DNA of 44,335 nt. Source: Caldisericales bacterium (GTDB lineage Bacteria > Caldisericota > Caldisericia > JAAYUI01). The stretch is from positions 1-44,335 of the forward strand of contig JAAYUI010000024.1 in assembly GCA_012517765.1 (NCBI GenBank). Reading direction: 5' to 3'. A program made the translations under genes and the position numbers. Positions 32,244 through 40,222 of the stretch are shown here, one piece after another. Below the pieces are notes generated by a model. It was not told the DNA's origin. It saw nothing but the letters and a program-made list of their open reading frames with translations, and did not search any database. Positions within the stretch are counted from its first letter, which is position 1. Every line of letters starts with the position of its first letter.

Positions 32244-34803
32244 ATTTCTCAGGTTCTTCTTGTGTACTTTCTTTTGGTATCATTGATTCATCAATGCCGA
32301 TCCCAAGATTTTCAATGATCTGCTCAATCCTGTCGACGGCTATTACTATTGGCAAATTTCTTCCTGCCTCTTCCTGAGAGACCTCGACAGATTCGAGCTC
32401 GTGCGTTGTGTCCTTCAGTAGCATGTCGAGATAGTCCCATTTGTTCTCTTTTGGAATAAATATCTTGTCGATTCCTTTACCGTATGTTGCCTCGACTTTT
32501 TCTTTTATTCCACCAACTGGCATGACTTTTCCGTGCATTGATATCTCACCTGTCATGGTGACATTTTTGGGTATCTTTTTCCCTGTGAATGCAGAGATCA
32601 TGGAGCAGGCGAGAGCAACTCCGGCCGAAGGCCCGTCATATTTAGGCAACCAGCCGGGAACATCAACATGTATGTCCATGTCGGGGTTCTGAACAAGGCC
32701 ATAGCTCTCAAGGTGTCTCTTGAAAAAAGCATAAGCCACTTCAATGCTGTTCTGGAAAGACTCTCCAAGATTGCCGGTCACAAGAAGTCCGCCACCGCCA
32801 GGAATATACGATACTTCAAGTGTTCCAAGCGAACCCCTTGAAAAAAGTCTTTCTGGCGGTTTTGCAGGATCAGGACTTCTGACTATCTGTGGGGCATACA
32901 CTGCAAGCACCCTGCATTCTCCAGGATTTTCAGAGTCCAGGGCCACAAAATCTCTTTTCCTCAGTTTTCCCTGTATTGATGAAACAAGTGCCTGCGATTC
33001 ATTTTTTCTGTTTGCTTCTTCATAAAGTTCGGCCAGATATTCCAGTGCTTCAGGCACTTTTTCCCCCATCACCCTGAGGTATTCGGCATATTTTATTGCA
33101 GAGGTTAGGAAGTCTTCTGAGGAGAAAAGTAAATTTTTGTATAGCTGGTGGTAAGACCTCGAAATCCAGAAATCACAAAGTATTGCCACGCTCTGAAATT
33201 TCTGGGCAGTGTCGCTGAATTGCCTGATTGCCTCGAGGTACTGGTGGTTTATGTAAAAAACATGGCCAAGATAATATGAGGCCTCCATATTTTTTGGGTT
33301 TATGGCAATGGCCTGCATGAAATACCTCATTGCTTGCGCCAAAGCATAGTCCGAACCAATTATCTTTGCTTCCTTGAGGTAAATCTTTGCAAGCATAGTA
33401 ACGACCCGTGGGTCAGATGGTAAAACAGTCCTTGCTTTTTCAAGCATTTCTTCTGCTTCTTCTATCCAGCCATACTTTATTGCTATCTCTGAAGCTTTCA
33501 TCATGGCATCCACAGCAATATTTGGGTCCACAACCACCATGTTTACAATTTTTCTGTATCTCTCATAGGCCTCGATATCATTTTGCTCGTCATCATTCAT
33601 TCTGGCAATTTGAAACTGGGCATAAACATGGTCAGGTCTTATTTCCAGGGCTTTAAGGTAATACTGGTATGCCCTTTCGTCCCGGTACCCTTGCAATAAA
33701 ACACCCATTTGGTAGTAAGCATCCGGGTTTCCAGGGGCCTGTGCTATGAGCCTCTGCATGCAGTTTATTGAATTTTCCTTCAAAAACTTTTTCAACTCAT
33801 CAAGCTTGTCCTTGTTGTCTGAAAGCGAAATCCCCACCCCGCTTTCAACTGACGAGATGAGATTATTGTTTATCTGCGCAAGCGAAGCGCTGAAGTTCGG
33901 GCCGTCACCTTGCGGATCAAGCCACATCCTCAGGATGTTTCTCGCAAGGCCGATATTGTCAAAATAGCAGCACAGGGCATGTATTGTGTTGATTACGGGT
34001 TTTTCTGTCTCTGGCAGAAGCGCGCCAAGTTTTTCAAAAATTTCCCTGTTGTGGAGAGGAATAGTGTATTCAAGATGTAGGCGCATTATTTCAATAAAAA
34101 TGAATGGCTCGGTAATGTTTGCTTTGATTGACGCATCAAGCACTTTATGGATTGACTCTGCTGATGGCTGGAGTTTTGCCGATCCAAGGAAAAACACCCT
34201 GTAAGCAAGCATGTTTGATGGGTCTTTTTTAAGTGACTGGGTTATGAGTTTTTGTGCTTCCTCCCAGTTCTCTTTCTGCTCCCCTTTTGTTGTCATTGTC
34301 AGGGCCGCTATCGCTATGTCCGCGTTTGGCTGGTCCTTGATTGCCTTCAGGTCTTCTATCACTTTCAAAAGCTTTTCCTGGTTGTCGATTGTTGCATAAA
34401 GGTCGCCTGCCATCCAGAGTGTTTCGACTGTGCGGCCTTTCTCTTTCTCATACCTTTCAAGCTCTTCGCCTGCCCTGTCCGGCTGGTTTTGTTCCTTGAA
34501 TACAAGGAGTTTGCGTCGCAGGTCCTGCAGGTCTTCCGGTTTCAGGTCAAGGAGCATTTTTTCAAACTGGTCGGCCTTTTCTTTTTCGCCGATCTCCCTG
34601 TAAGCACGGTAAGAGAGCTCTGCCACCTTGAACGAGGAAGGGAATTTTTGCTGTATCTGTGAAAGAAAATTCAAAAGGGCCCCCCTGCCTTCGGGAAGCC
34701 CTTTAAGGAATTCGGCCAGGTCAATTGCCCGGCTGACATCCTGCTGGTTTTCTTCAAAACGGCTTTCTAGTCTGCCAAGCAATCTCCACTGTTCTGCATT
34801 CAT
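32242..34803 (-). CDS. TPR-repeat protein fused to a Lon-type (S16) protease domain, no AAA+ ATPase
   Basis: The 853-aa protein has about 600 residues of helical TPR-like repeats (for example ALEIRPDHVYAQFQIARM and AIAINPKNMEASYYLGHV), then a Lon proteolytic domain. The domain has S726 in YDGPSAGVALACSM and K767 in MTGEISMHGKVMPVGGIKEK, the Ser-Lys dyad of S16 peptidases. The dyad spacing is 41 residues (43 in E. coli Lon: S679, K722). Walker A/B and LonN domains of classical Lon are absent, so unfolding must come from elsewhere or it acts on folded or small substrates. The start is 34803 with AAGGTG about 11 bp upstream and an ATGA overlap with the cyclophilin gene. No signal peptide is present; it is cytoplasmic. 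Confidence 0.9.
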   Translation of the reverse strand: MNAEQWRLLGRLESRFEENQQDVSRAIDLAEFLKGLPEGRGALLNFLSQIQQKFPSSFKVAELSYRAYREIGEKEKADQFEKMLLDLKPEDLQDLRRKLLVFKEQNQPDRAGEELERYEKEKGRTVETLWMAGDLYATIDNQEKLLKVIEDLKAIKDQPNADIAIAALTMTTKGEQKENWEEAQKLITQSLKKDPSNMLAYRVFFLGSAKLQPSAESIHKVLDASIKANITEPFIFIEIMRLHLEYTIPLHNREIFEKLGALLPETEKPVINTIHALCCYFDNIGLARNILRMWLDPQGDGPNFSASLAQINNNLISSVESGVGISLSDNKDKLDELKKFLKENSINCMQRLIAQAPGNPDAYYQMGVLLQGYRDERAYQYYLKALEIRPDHVYAQFQIARMNDDEQNDIEAYERYRKIVNMVVVDPNIAVDAMMKASEIAIKYGWIEEAEEMLEKARTVLPSDPRVVTMLAKIYLKEAKIIGSDYALAQAMRYFMQAIAINPKNMEASYYLGHVFYINHQYLEAIRQFSDTAQKFQSVAILCDFWISRSYHQLYKNLLFSSEDFLTSAIKYAEYLRVMGEKVPEALEYLAELYEEANRKNESQALVSSIQGKLRKRDFVALDSENPGECRVLAVYAPQIVRSPDPAKPPERLFSRGSLGTLEVSYIPGGGGLLVTGNLGESFQNSIEVAYAFFKRHLESYGLVQNPDMDIHVDVPGWLPKYDGPSAGVALACSMISAFTGKKIPKNVTMTGEISMHGKVMPVGGIKEKVEATYGKGIDKIFIPKENKWDYLDMLLKDTTHELESVEVSQEEAGRNLPIVIAVDRIEQIIENLGIGIDESMIPKESTQEEPEK

Positions 34804-35573
34804 TGTGTTATCTTCACCTTTATTATTTTGGCCTGTTCAGGATTTTTTGGCCTCGATTTCTCTGTCTGGTCAATATTGTATTTGTTTTTTTCGCCTTGCT
34901 CCACCGTATCAAGCTTTGCCAGCTCATCCACGACATTTGCACCATCAATGATTTTGCCAAAAACCGTGTCTTTGCCGTCCAGGGCTATTTGGTCGGAGAG
35001 CAGTACATAGAACTGGGTCTTTGAAAGTCCAGATCTTGTTATATTGCCCTTGCTGTCCTTTTCATCCATTGCGGGAGCGCACACCGAATACTTTGCATGA
35101 GTGAGATCATTGCTTACAAACTCTATTATGTCGTAGGCACCAACACCCTGTGGCCTCTTGTCTGTTTCAGGATATCCACCCTGTATCTTCATGCCGGGAA
35201 GGATTTCGTGGAAATAGGAACCGTCATAAAGCCCCGCCTCTGCGTTCCTGATGAAATTGTTCACCACAGAAAGCGCTTTTTCATAATCAAGCTGTATGGT
35301 AAAAGAACCCTTTGTGGTTTCGACAACTGCTTTCGTCTTTTTCTCTTCTTCCTTTGGAGTGCCACCTGAAGAACATGAAGAAATCAGTATTCCAACCAAA
35401 ACGATGACGGTCACTGCGGCAAGGGAAATGCCGCCGATCGTTAAGATTTTTTTTCTGAGCAATTTGTTTTTTTGCACCTTTAGTTGTTTTTCCTGTTTTA
35501 CAACCTTCTCAAGTTCGGCTTTTGATTTGATTTTTTTTGATTTCTCAAGGATTTCTCTGCTTTTCTTGTCCAT
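34800..35573 (-). CDS. Membrane-anchored cyclophilin-type peptidyl-prolyl isomerase, active-site Arg replaced
   Basis: The 257-aa protein has a charged coiled-coil cytoplasmic N-terminus (1-42, rich in Lys/Glu), one membrane segment (about 43-65), a Lys/Glu linker and an extracytoplasmic cyclophilin domain (about 82-255). Family motifs seen are SYFHEILPGMKIQGGYPE, FYVLLSD and LDGKDTVFGKIIDG. The catalytic Arg of FHR (R55 of human CypA) is Glu (E123) here, so isomerase activity may be reduced. GGAGGAG lies about 5 bp before the ATG. It overlaps the downstream TPR-Lon gene (ATGA) and the upstream methyltransferase gene by 29 bp. Confidence 0.85.
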   Translation of the reverse strand: MDKKSREILEKSKKIKSKAELEKVVKQEKQLKVQKNKLLRKKILTIGGISLAAVTVIVLVGILISSCSSGGTPKEEEKKTKAVVETTKGSFTIQLDYEKALSVVNNFIRNAEAGLYDGSYFHEILPGMKIQGGYPETDKRPQGVGAYDIIEFVSNDLTHAKYSVCAPAMDEKDSKGNITRSGLSKTQFYVLLSDQIALDGKDTVFGKIIDGANVVDELAKLDTVEQGEKNKYNIDQTEKSRPKNPEQAKIIKVKITQ

Positions 35574-36399
35574 CTGGCTCCTCCAGTATTGTAGTCACTA
35601 CCCTGTAAAAATACTCACCAAGTCCCATTTTTGCAAGGAACCTGAAAATTCCAGGATATGGCACTCCTTTGTACAGGAGTACCTTGAATCCCGAGTCATA
35701 AACTATCCTTTTCCCTTTTTTAAAAGACATGTGGTTCACATATTCAATCTTTTTTGAGTCCAGCGAGCCGGCCCTGAAAACATACCTTTCATCATCCACA
35801 AGCGTCCTGTATGCACCAAGGAGTGTTTTTTCGCTAAAAAACAGGTGTGCAAAAGGGAACCTTATCGCATCGGTAAGATGGTGGCCACCAGGTCTGCCCC
35901 AGGTTGTGAACGACATTATGGCTTTTCCACCTGGCCTGAGCACCCTTCTTGCCTCTTTCAGCATCAATGCAGGGTCTTTTACATGCTCAAAAGCATCAAA
36001 TGCAAAAACCAGGTCAAAAGATTTGTCTGGAAAAGGCAATGACATTGCATCCCCTGGCACAAAATTGCAGTTTGTGGCACCTCTTGCTGCTGCAAAATCA
36101 TTTGCCATTGCTATAAATTCAGGGCCGATGTCAACACCAGTCACGGACTTTGCGCCAAGGTCACGGAGGTAAACTGCTTTCCCCCCCGCACCACAACAAT
36201 CATCCAGGATATCTTTGCCTTTAATTAGCTTTTTGATTGAAAGGCTGGTGGGGAAATATTCGATGGTTCTTTTCGCCAGATCATATTCCCAGGTCGCATA
36301 TGAACCCTTGTTTTTCCTTTCGAGGTCCAAGGGGTGCGTCTGTCCTTTCGGAAACAGCCTGTTGATTACAAGTAGCAATTTTACGGGGAAGCTCGCCAT
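35545..36399 (-). CDS. Class I SAM-dependent methyltransferase
   Basis: The 284-aa enzyme has a Rossmann methyltransferase core: motif I ILDDCCGAGGKAVYL (64-77), acidic D90 in TGVDIG, motif II/III DKSFDLVFAFDAFEHV and the post-motif KEARRVLRPGGKAIMS. The C-terminal third has an unusual GRPGGHHL and a hydrophobic tail, typical of glycolipid/quinone or unknown small-molecule methyltransferases. The substrate is not predictable. The start at 36399 has no SD, but a strong promoter-like element (TTTACA-17-TAGAAT) ends 7 bp upstream in the recO 3' end, indicating a leaderless internal transcript. Confidence 0.85.
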   Translation of the reverse strand: MASFPVKLLLVINRLFPKGQTHPLDLERKNKGSYATWEYDLAKRTIEYFPTSLSIKKLIKGKDILDDCCGAGGKAVYLRDLGAKSVTGVDIGPEFIAMANDFAAARGATNCNFVPGDAMSLPFPDKSFDLVFAFDAFEHVKDPALMLKEARRVLRPGGKAIMSFTTWGRPGGHHLTDAIRFPFAHLFFSEKTLLGAYRTLVDDERYVFRAGSLDSKKIEYVNHMSFKKGKRIVYDSGFKVLLYKGVPYPGIFRFLAKMGLGEYFYRVVTTILEEPDGQEKQRNP

Positions 36400-36406
36400 T
36401 CTATGG

Positions 36407-36435
36407 ATTCTAGCTACAGTCCTATCGCGTGTAAA
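36407..36435 (-). promoter_or_regulatory. Internal promoter giving a leaderless methyltransferase mRNA
   Basis: On the minus strand, TTTACA (36435-36430) and TAGAAT (36412-36407) are 17 bp apart. The ATG follows after 7 bp. Both hexamers match sigma70 consensus at 5 of 6 positions. Confidence 0.65.
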
Positions 36436-37136
36436 GTGGAATGTAGGTTTTTGTCAAACTTTCTTTCCAGCGCCCTTGCAAGAAGTATGCACACACCCTT
36501 GATCAGTTTTTCGTCCATCTCCCAGTTCTTCCAGTCTGCATTTTGCATTCTTCTCAATGCCTCAATCGCAAATCCGGGAACGCTTGGCATTCCAGGTTTC
36601 GCGCAACCACCACATAAAAATGATGTGGATCCATAATCAAAAAAGGCCCCTCCATCTATGCTTCCAGAGCAAAGTGAGCAATACTGGGTATCGATCGGGT
36701 ATCCCAGAAGCACAAAAAAACCCGACAGGAAAAGGCCCATTGAATAAAGTGGATTTTTCGATGTGTCCAGACACTCAAAAGAGCACAGCAACAAATCGTA
36801 AAGGCCGCTTTCTTCCATGTTCTGGGGCACGAAAAAACAAACAGCTTCTGAAATAAACTCGCTTACGGCAGATTTTTCAAATGAGGAGTCAAAACCCGAG
36901 TAGTACTTCTGGAGTGAAAGCGATGTTATTGTGAACCTTTGTGATCTCTCGTAAAGTTCGCAATCGACAATGGAGACTGGCTCTGTTACACAGGCCCACC
37001 TTGTTTTTGTGTCCTTTGCCTTTCGTATTTTTGCCTCAACCATGGTGTCAGAATCTGTCACAAGCACAAGCTGCTTGTCTGCATCGCCGAAGGTCTTCTT
37101 GGCGAGTATTATTGCCCTGGACTTGATGTACGGCAC
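36414..37136 (-). CDS. recO: DNA repair protein RecO
   Basis: RecO anneals ssDNA and loads RecA with RecF/RecR. The GTG at 37136 gives 240 aa, close to the E. coli length (242), and the canonical start VPYIKSRAIILAKKTFGDADK (an OB-fold with YIKSRAIIL near the N-terminus). A zinc finger is visible with C153, C156, C175 and C178 (CSLC, CGGC) in the C-terminal helical half. The frame stays open to an ATG at 37220, but that would overlap the divergent gene; a TTGTCC-17-TATCAT promoter 6 bp before the GTG supports the shorter, leaderless start. Confidence 0.9.
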   Translation of the reverse strand: MPYIKSRAIILAKKTFGDADKQLVLVTDSDTMVEAKIRKAKDTKTRWACVTEPVSIVDCELYERSQRFTITSLSLQKYYSGFDSSFEKSAVSEFISEAVCFFVPQNMEESGLYDLLLCSFECLDTSKNPLYSMGLFLSGFFVLLGYPIDTQYCSLCSGSIDGGAFFDYGSTSFLCGGCAKPGMPSVPGFAIEALRRMQNADWKNWEMDEKLIKGVCILLARALERKFDKNLHSTLHAIGL

Positions 37137-37142
37137 ATCCCG

Positions 37143-37171
37143 ATGATAAGCCCTGTTCAAAAGATGGACAA
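37143..37171 (-). promoter_or_regulatory. Putative recO promoter (leaderless)
   Basis: On the minus strand, TTGTCC (37171-37166) and TATCAT (37148-37143) are 17 bp apart. GTG 37136 begins after 6 further bases, so the transcript would start at or near the start codon. Confidence 0.55.
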
Positions 37172-37204
37172 GGGATGTATAATGGTGTTCAAGGAGGCCA
37201 CCAG

Positions 37205-37498
37205 ATGGACCAGTTTTCAAAGAAACTCACCGATGACGAGATAAGGCTCAAATTTATCAGGATCCCGAAGGGAAAGGAAAAGCTCTTCAAAAAGGGTGAT
37301 TTCCAGGTAGGCTTCAACGAGGGTGGATTCACTGCGTACATTATCCCGGTTGAATCAAAAAGCATGGGCCCAAATATGAAAACTTATGAATACCAGCTCA
37401 AATTCAGGGACCCTCAACCTCCAGTCTTTGTGTTCAACGAGACCTTGGAATTTATAACCTTTGATTCCGGAGAAACCTGGCTTATAAAGTTTTCCTGA
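37205..37498 (+). CDS. Small hypothetical protein, beta-rich
   Basis: The 97-aa soluble protein begins MDQFSKKLTDDEIRLKFIRI and has no signal peptide or membrane segment. The alternating hydrophobic pattern (FQVGFNEGGFTAYIIPV, YEYQLKFRD, LEFITFDSGETWLIKF) suggests a small all-beta domain. I do not recognise a family. The ATG has AGGAGG 6 bp upstream, a strong SD, so it is very likely real. It is divergent from recO, with the start codons 68 bp apart. A perfect A/T-rich inverted repeat follows about 10 bp after the stop. Confidence 0.75.
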   Translation: MDQFSKKLTDDEIRLKFIRIPKGKEKLFKKGDFQVGFNEGGFTAYIIPVESKSMGPNMKTYEYQLKFRDPQPPVFVFNETLEFITFDSGETWLIKFS

Positions 37499-37507
37499 CA
37501 GTTTTTG

Positions 37508-37527
37508 ACAATTTGTTTCCAAATTGT
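37508..37527. repeat. Perfect 8-bp inverted repeat in a short intergenic gap
   Basis: ACAATTTG and CAAATTGT are separated by TTTC. It follows the 97-aa gene and faces the end of the beta-propeller gene on the other strand. It is too A/T rich and T-poor afterwards for a convincing terminator; it may be a weak terminator or an operator. Confidence 0.5.
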
Positions 37528-37558
37528 TTATATCCGTTGTGAATATGTGGAGAACTGT

Positions 37559-38626
37559 TTATTTTCTAAGTCCATAAATGGTTCTTGGGCTCCAGGTTAT
37601 TATATGTCCTTGTGAAAAACTCACTCCGAGCAAGCTATCACCTTGCACTTCTTCGAACGTTCCTTTTACTTTCCCGGTGCAATCAACACAAAACAACATT
37701 TTTCCATTCGTCAGATAAAGCAGGTTGCCGTCCGTTGTGAAAATTTCTGGTTCCTCCGGCAAATCAAACGATGCCTCCTCCTTGCCGGTGGCAGAATCAA
37801 AAAGAATCGCCCTTTTGCCCTCCAGAACCACCACTTTGCCCTGGCATAAAAGCGGATGGAATTTTAGGGGCTTGATTGTGGACAATTTTCCCGAAGTCCA
37901 TGCAAGCTCGCCAGAATTGTGTCTTACGGCAGAAACAAAAGGTCCCGGCATTGCAAGATAGAGGTTCTTGTCATCAATTGTGAACTTTCCGTCAGGAAGT
38001 ACCCATCTCTCATTTTTCCAGACGAGTTTGCCTGTGCTCTTGTTGTAGGCTTCAATCCTTGAGCCAAGCGTCCTGACAAGCACCTTGTCATATATGTTGA
38101 CTGTTTCACCAAAACCTTCATACCTGCTTTTCTGTTTCCAGTTGCCTATCCCTGAACCGGCATTGATACAATACAGGAAACCTGAAGCAGCTCCGGCATA
38201 AATCTGGTTGTAATCACATGATGGCTCAAAAAAGCTTGCTGGGCCAAGGTTGTTTTGCTCCGTTTGGAACTTCCATAATTCATATCCTGAAACCAGCTCA
38301 TACGCCTTTAGGGAGTCAGAACAATAAACAATTAGCCTGGGACCTGCAAATACAGGAGGAAAATTTGTTTCATTCGTTGGTTTTTCGTCCTGTTCCACAT
38401 GCCATACCGGTACACCATCAGCCTCATTAAGAAGGGCCACCTCTATACCATTAAGGCCACAGCAGGCAACATGCTTGCCATTCCCCCTGACAGTCGTGGA
38501 AAGTGGCTCTGCAAGGTCGCTCCAGGTCCAGGAGAGCGAGAGAAATGGCAAATTGTCACCATTTTCCCCACCTGAACATGACACAAGGAGACACGCGATG
38601 GCCACCAACGCAAGGACTTTTTTCAT
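37559..38626 (-). CDS. PQQ-like beta-propeller lipoprotein
   Basis: The 355-aa protein has a lipoprotein signal MKKVLALVAIACLLVSC (Cys17) and repeated blades with the pattern G..VW / G.L.W.., such as DGVPVWHVEQ, SGYELWKFQ, SGIGNWKQK, TGKLVWKNE and SGELAWTSG. This is the PQQ-like/BamB-type propeller fold, used as a protein-interaction scaffold, not an enzyme here since no PQQ ligands can be named. No SD is present; a TTTACA-17-TAATAT element ends 9 bp before the ATG. A second propeller lipoprotein lies on the other side of the carboxyltransferase gene. It may act in envelope assembly, but this is inference. Confidence 0.82.
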   Translation of the reverse strand: MKKVLALVAIACLLVSCSGGENGDNLPFLSLSWTWSDLAEPLSTTVRGNGKHVACCGLNGIEVALLNEADGVPVWHVEQDEKPTNETNFPPVFAGPRLIVYCSDSLKAYELVSGYELWKFQTEQNNLGPASFFEPSCDYNQIYAGAASGFLYCINAGSGIGNWKQKSRYEGFGETVNIYDKVLVRTLGSRIEAYNKSTGKLVWKNERWVLPDGKFTIDDKNLYLAMPGPFVSAVRHNSGELAWTSGKLSTIKPLKFHPLLCQGKVVVLEGKRAILFDSATGKEEASFDLPEEPEIFTTDGNLLYLTNGKMLFCVDCTGKVKGTFEEVQGDSLLGVSFSQGHIITWSPRTIYGLRK

Positions 38627-38635
38627 TTAGATGCA

Positions 38636-38664
38636 ATATTATTTTACTTAACGCTTTATGTAAA
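38636..38664 (-). promoter_or_regulatory. Putative promoter of the 355-aa propeller lipoprotein
   Basis: On the minus strand, TTTACA (38664-38659) and TAATAT (38641-38636) are 17 bp apart, with the ATG 9 bp downstream. Near-leaderless. Confidence 0.5.
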
Positions 38665-38670
38665 CTCTAA

Positions 38671-38699
38671 TTGTATTTAGCCTGCCCAACCAATATGAT
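38671..38699 (+). promoter_or_regulatory. Putative promoter of the carboxyltransferase gene
   Basis: TTGTAT (38671-38676) and TATGAT (38694-38699) are 17 bp apart, with the ATG 9 bp downstream. It mirrors the divergent promoter of the propeller lipoprotein in the same 82-bp gap. Confidence 0.5.
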
Positions 38700-38708
38700 G
38701 GACTGGAC

Positions 38709-40214
38709 ATGAGAAAAATCGAGCTTGTGGACCTTACGCTAAGAGACGGACAGCAGAGCCTTGTTGCAACAAGGATGACGACCAGCCAGGCACTTTCAGT
38801 TTTCCCGGACCTGCTTGATGCAGGCTTCGGGGAGCTGGAGCTGTGGGGAGGGGCCACAATTGATGCCCCGTTGAGATTCCTTAACGAAAACCCGTGGAAC
38901 AGGCTTGACGAGTTCTACAGGCTGGCCAAAGGAAGGGCAAACATAAGGGCCCTGATAAGGGGCCAAAACCTCTTTGCTTATTCTCCTTATCCGGACAATC
39001 TTGTCATAGCCTTCTGCAGAGCGGCGATAAAATCCGGCGTTTCAACCATGAGGTCATTTGATGCCCTCAATGACAGGCGCAATGTAATGATTTCGCTTAT
39101 TGCCACAAAGGCTTTTGGCGGAAAGGCCGAATGCTGCATCAGCTATACAACCTCCCCGATACACAACACAGAAAAGTTCGTCCAGCTTGCCGCCGACTAT
39201 GCGTCAGAAGGCGCTGATATCATAGCAATCAAAGACATGGCCGGCCTCCTCAATCCCAGGGATGCCGCAACAATAATACCAGCAATCAAAAAAGAGATCT
39301 CTGTTCCGTTGACAGTCCACAGCCATTCAACGGTCGGCTATGGCGAAACAACCGCACTTGTCGGCCTGATGTTTGGCGCCGACAGAATAGATGTTGCAGT
39401 CGGGCCATTTGCTGGGGGTTCGAGTCATCCGCCTGTTGAGCTTGTTGCAGTCATGGCCGAGAGACTCGGCATTGACCACGGGCTCAACCACGAAGCAATC
39501 CAGAAGGCCCAGAAAAAACTCTTTGAGGTGAGAAAGGCCCTTGCAAAATTTGATTCAAGTGCCAATGATCTCCCGAAACCAATCCCCAATCCGCTCCCGC
39601 AGACAGACATAGACAAAATCGACAAGGCAATCGAACTGGTCAGAAAAGGCGATTTCGATGAGGCAAGGAGAACCATCGTCGACCTGATGACTTCCTACGG
39701 CTATCCAAAACCTGATGAAGCCCAGCTTGATGCACAGGTACCAGGTGGAATGCTCTCGAACCTTCGCAACCAGCTCAAGGAAGTGAATCAGCTCCAGCTC
39801 CTGCCTCAAATTCTCGAGGAAGTTGCCAGAGTAAGAGCAGATTCAGGGTACCCTCCGCTTGTCACCCCAACCTCCCAGATTGTCGGCTCACAGGCTGCCT
39901 TCAACGTTCAGACAGGTCAGCGTTACAAGATCGTCTCAAGGGAATTCAAGGACATGGTCAGAGGAAGGTATGGCAGACCAGGCCCGATATCTGATGAATT
40001 CTTGAAAATGGTGACCGGAAGCACCGAAAGATATACCCAGCGTTCGGGCCATTATGTGGATGATGTCCCACTCACCTCTGAAAATGGCTTCAATCCGCCA
40101 CCATTCATAAACAACCATAGGGACCTTCTGCTTTACTACATGCTCCCAGGGCCCACAAAAGACTTTTTCGAGAAGCAGGACCCAAAAGCAAAACCACCGG
40201 AACAGCCACACTGA
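38709..40214 (+). CDS. Biotin-dependent carboxyltransferase subunit (pyruvate carboxylase subunit B/oxaloacetate decarboxylase alpha type)
   Basis: The 501-aa protein has a TIM-barrel carboxyltransferase domain with DLTLRDGQQS (D8 metal ligand), IAIKDMAGLL (K175, the carbamylated Lys position), and LTVHSHSTVGYGE (H204, H206). The C-terminal part (about 290-440, with LDAQVPGGMLSNLRNQL) matches PycB/OadA/5S-transcarboxylase tails. The C-terminal biotinyl domain of PycB/OadA is absent, so it must use a separate biotin carrier, possibly AccB. It should move CO2 to or from pyruvate/oxaloacetate or methylmalonyl-CoA; the exact substrate is undetermined. No SD; a promoter-like element ends 9 bp before the ATG. 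Confidence 0.88.
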   Translation: MRKIELVDLTLRDGQQSLVATRMTTSQALSVFPDLLDAGFGELELWGGATIDAPLRFLNENPWNRLDEFYRLAKGRANIRALIRGQNLFAYSPYPDNLVIAFCRAAIKSGVSTMRSFDALNDRRNVMISLIATKAFGGKAECCISYTTSPIHNTEKFVQLAADYASEGADIIAIKDMAGLLNPRDAATIIPAIKKEISVPLTVHSHSTVGYGETTALVGLMFGADRIDVAVGPFAGGSSHPPVELVAVMAERLGIDHGLNHEAIQKAQKKLFEVRKALAKFDSSANDLPKPIPNPLPQTDIDKIDKAIELVRKGDFDEARRTIVDLMTSYGYPKPDEAQLDAQVPGGMLSNLRNQLKEVNQLQLLPQILEEVARVRADSGYPPLVTPTSQIVGSQAAFNVQTGQRYKIVSREFKDMVRGRYGRPGPISDEFLKMVTGSTERYTQRSGHYVDDVPLTSENGFNPPPFINNHRDLLLYYMLPGPTKDFFEKQDPKAKPPEQPH

Positions 40215-40222
40215 TACAGTTC

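Noticed and set aside
34803-35573. Lipobox-like ISSC at residues 64-67 of the cyclophilin
   Set aside because: It is preceded by 42 charged residues and a full membrane segment, so it is a signal-anchor rather than a lipoprotein signal peptide, though lipidation cannot be fully excluded.
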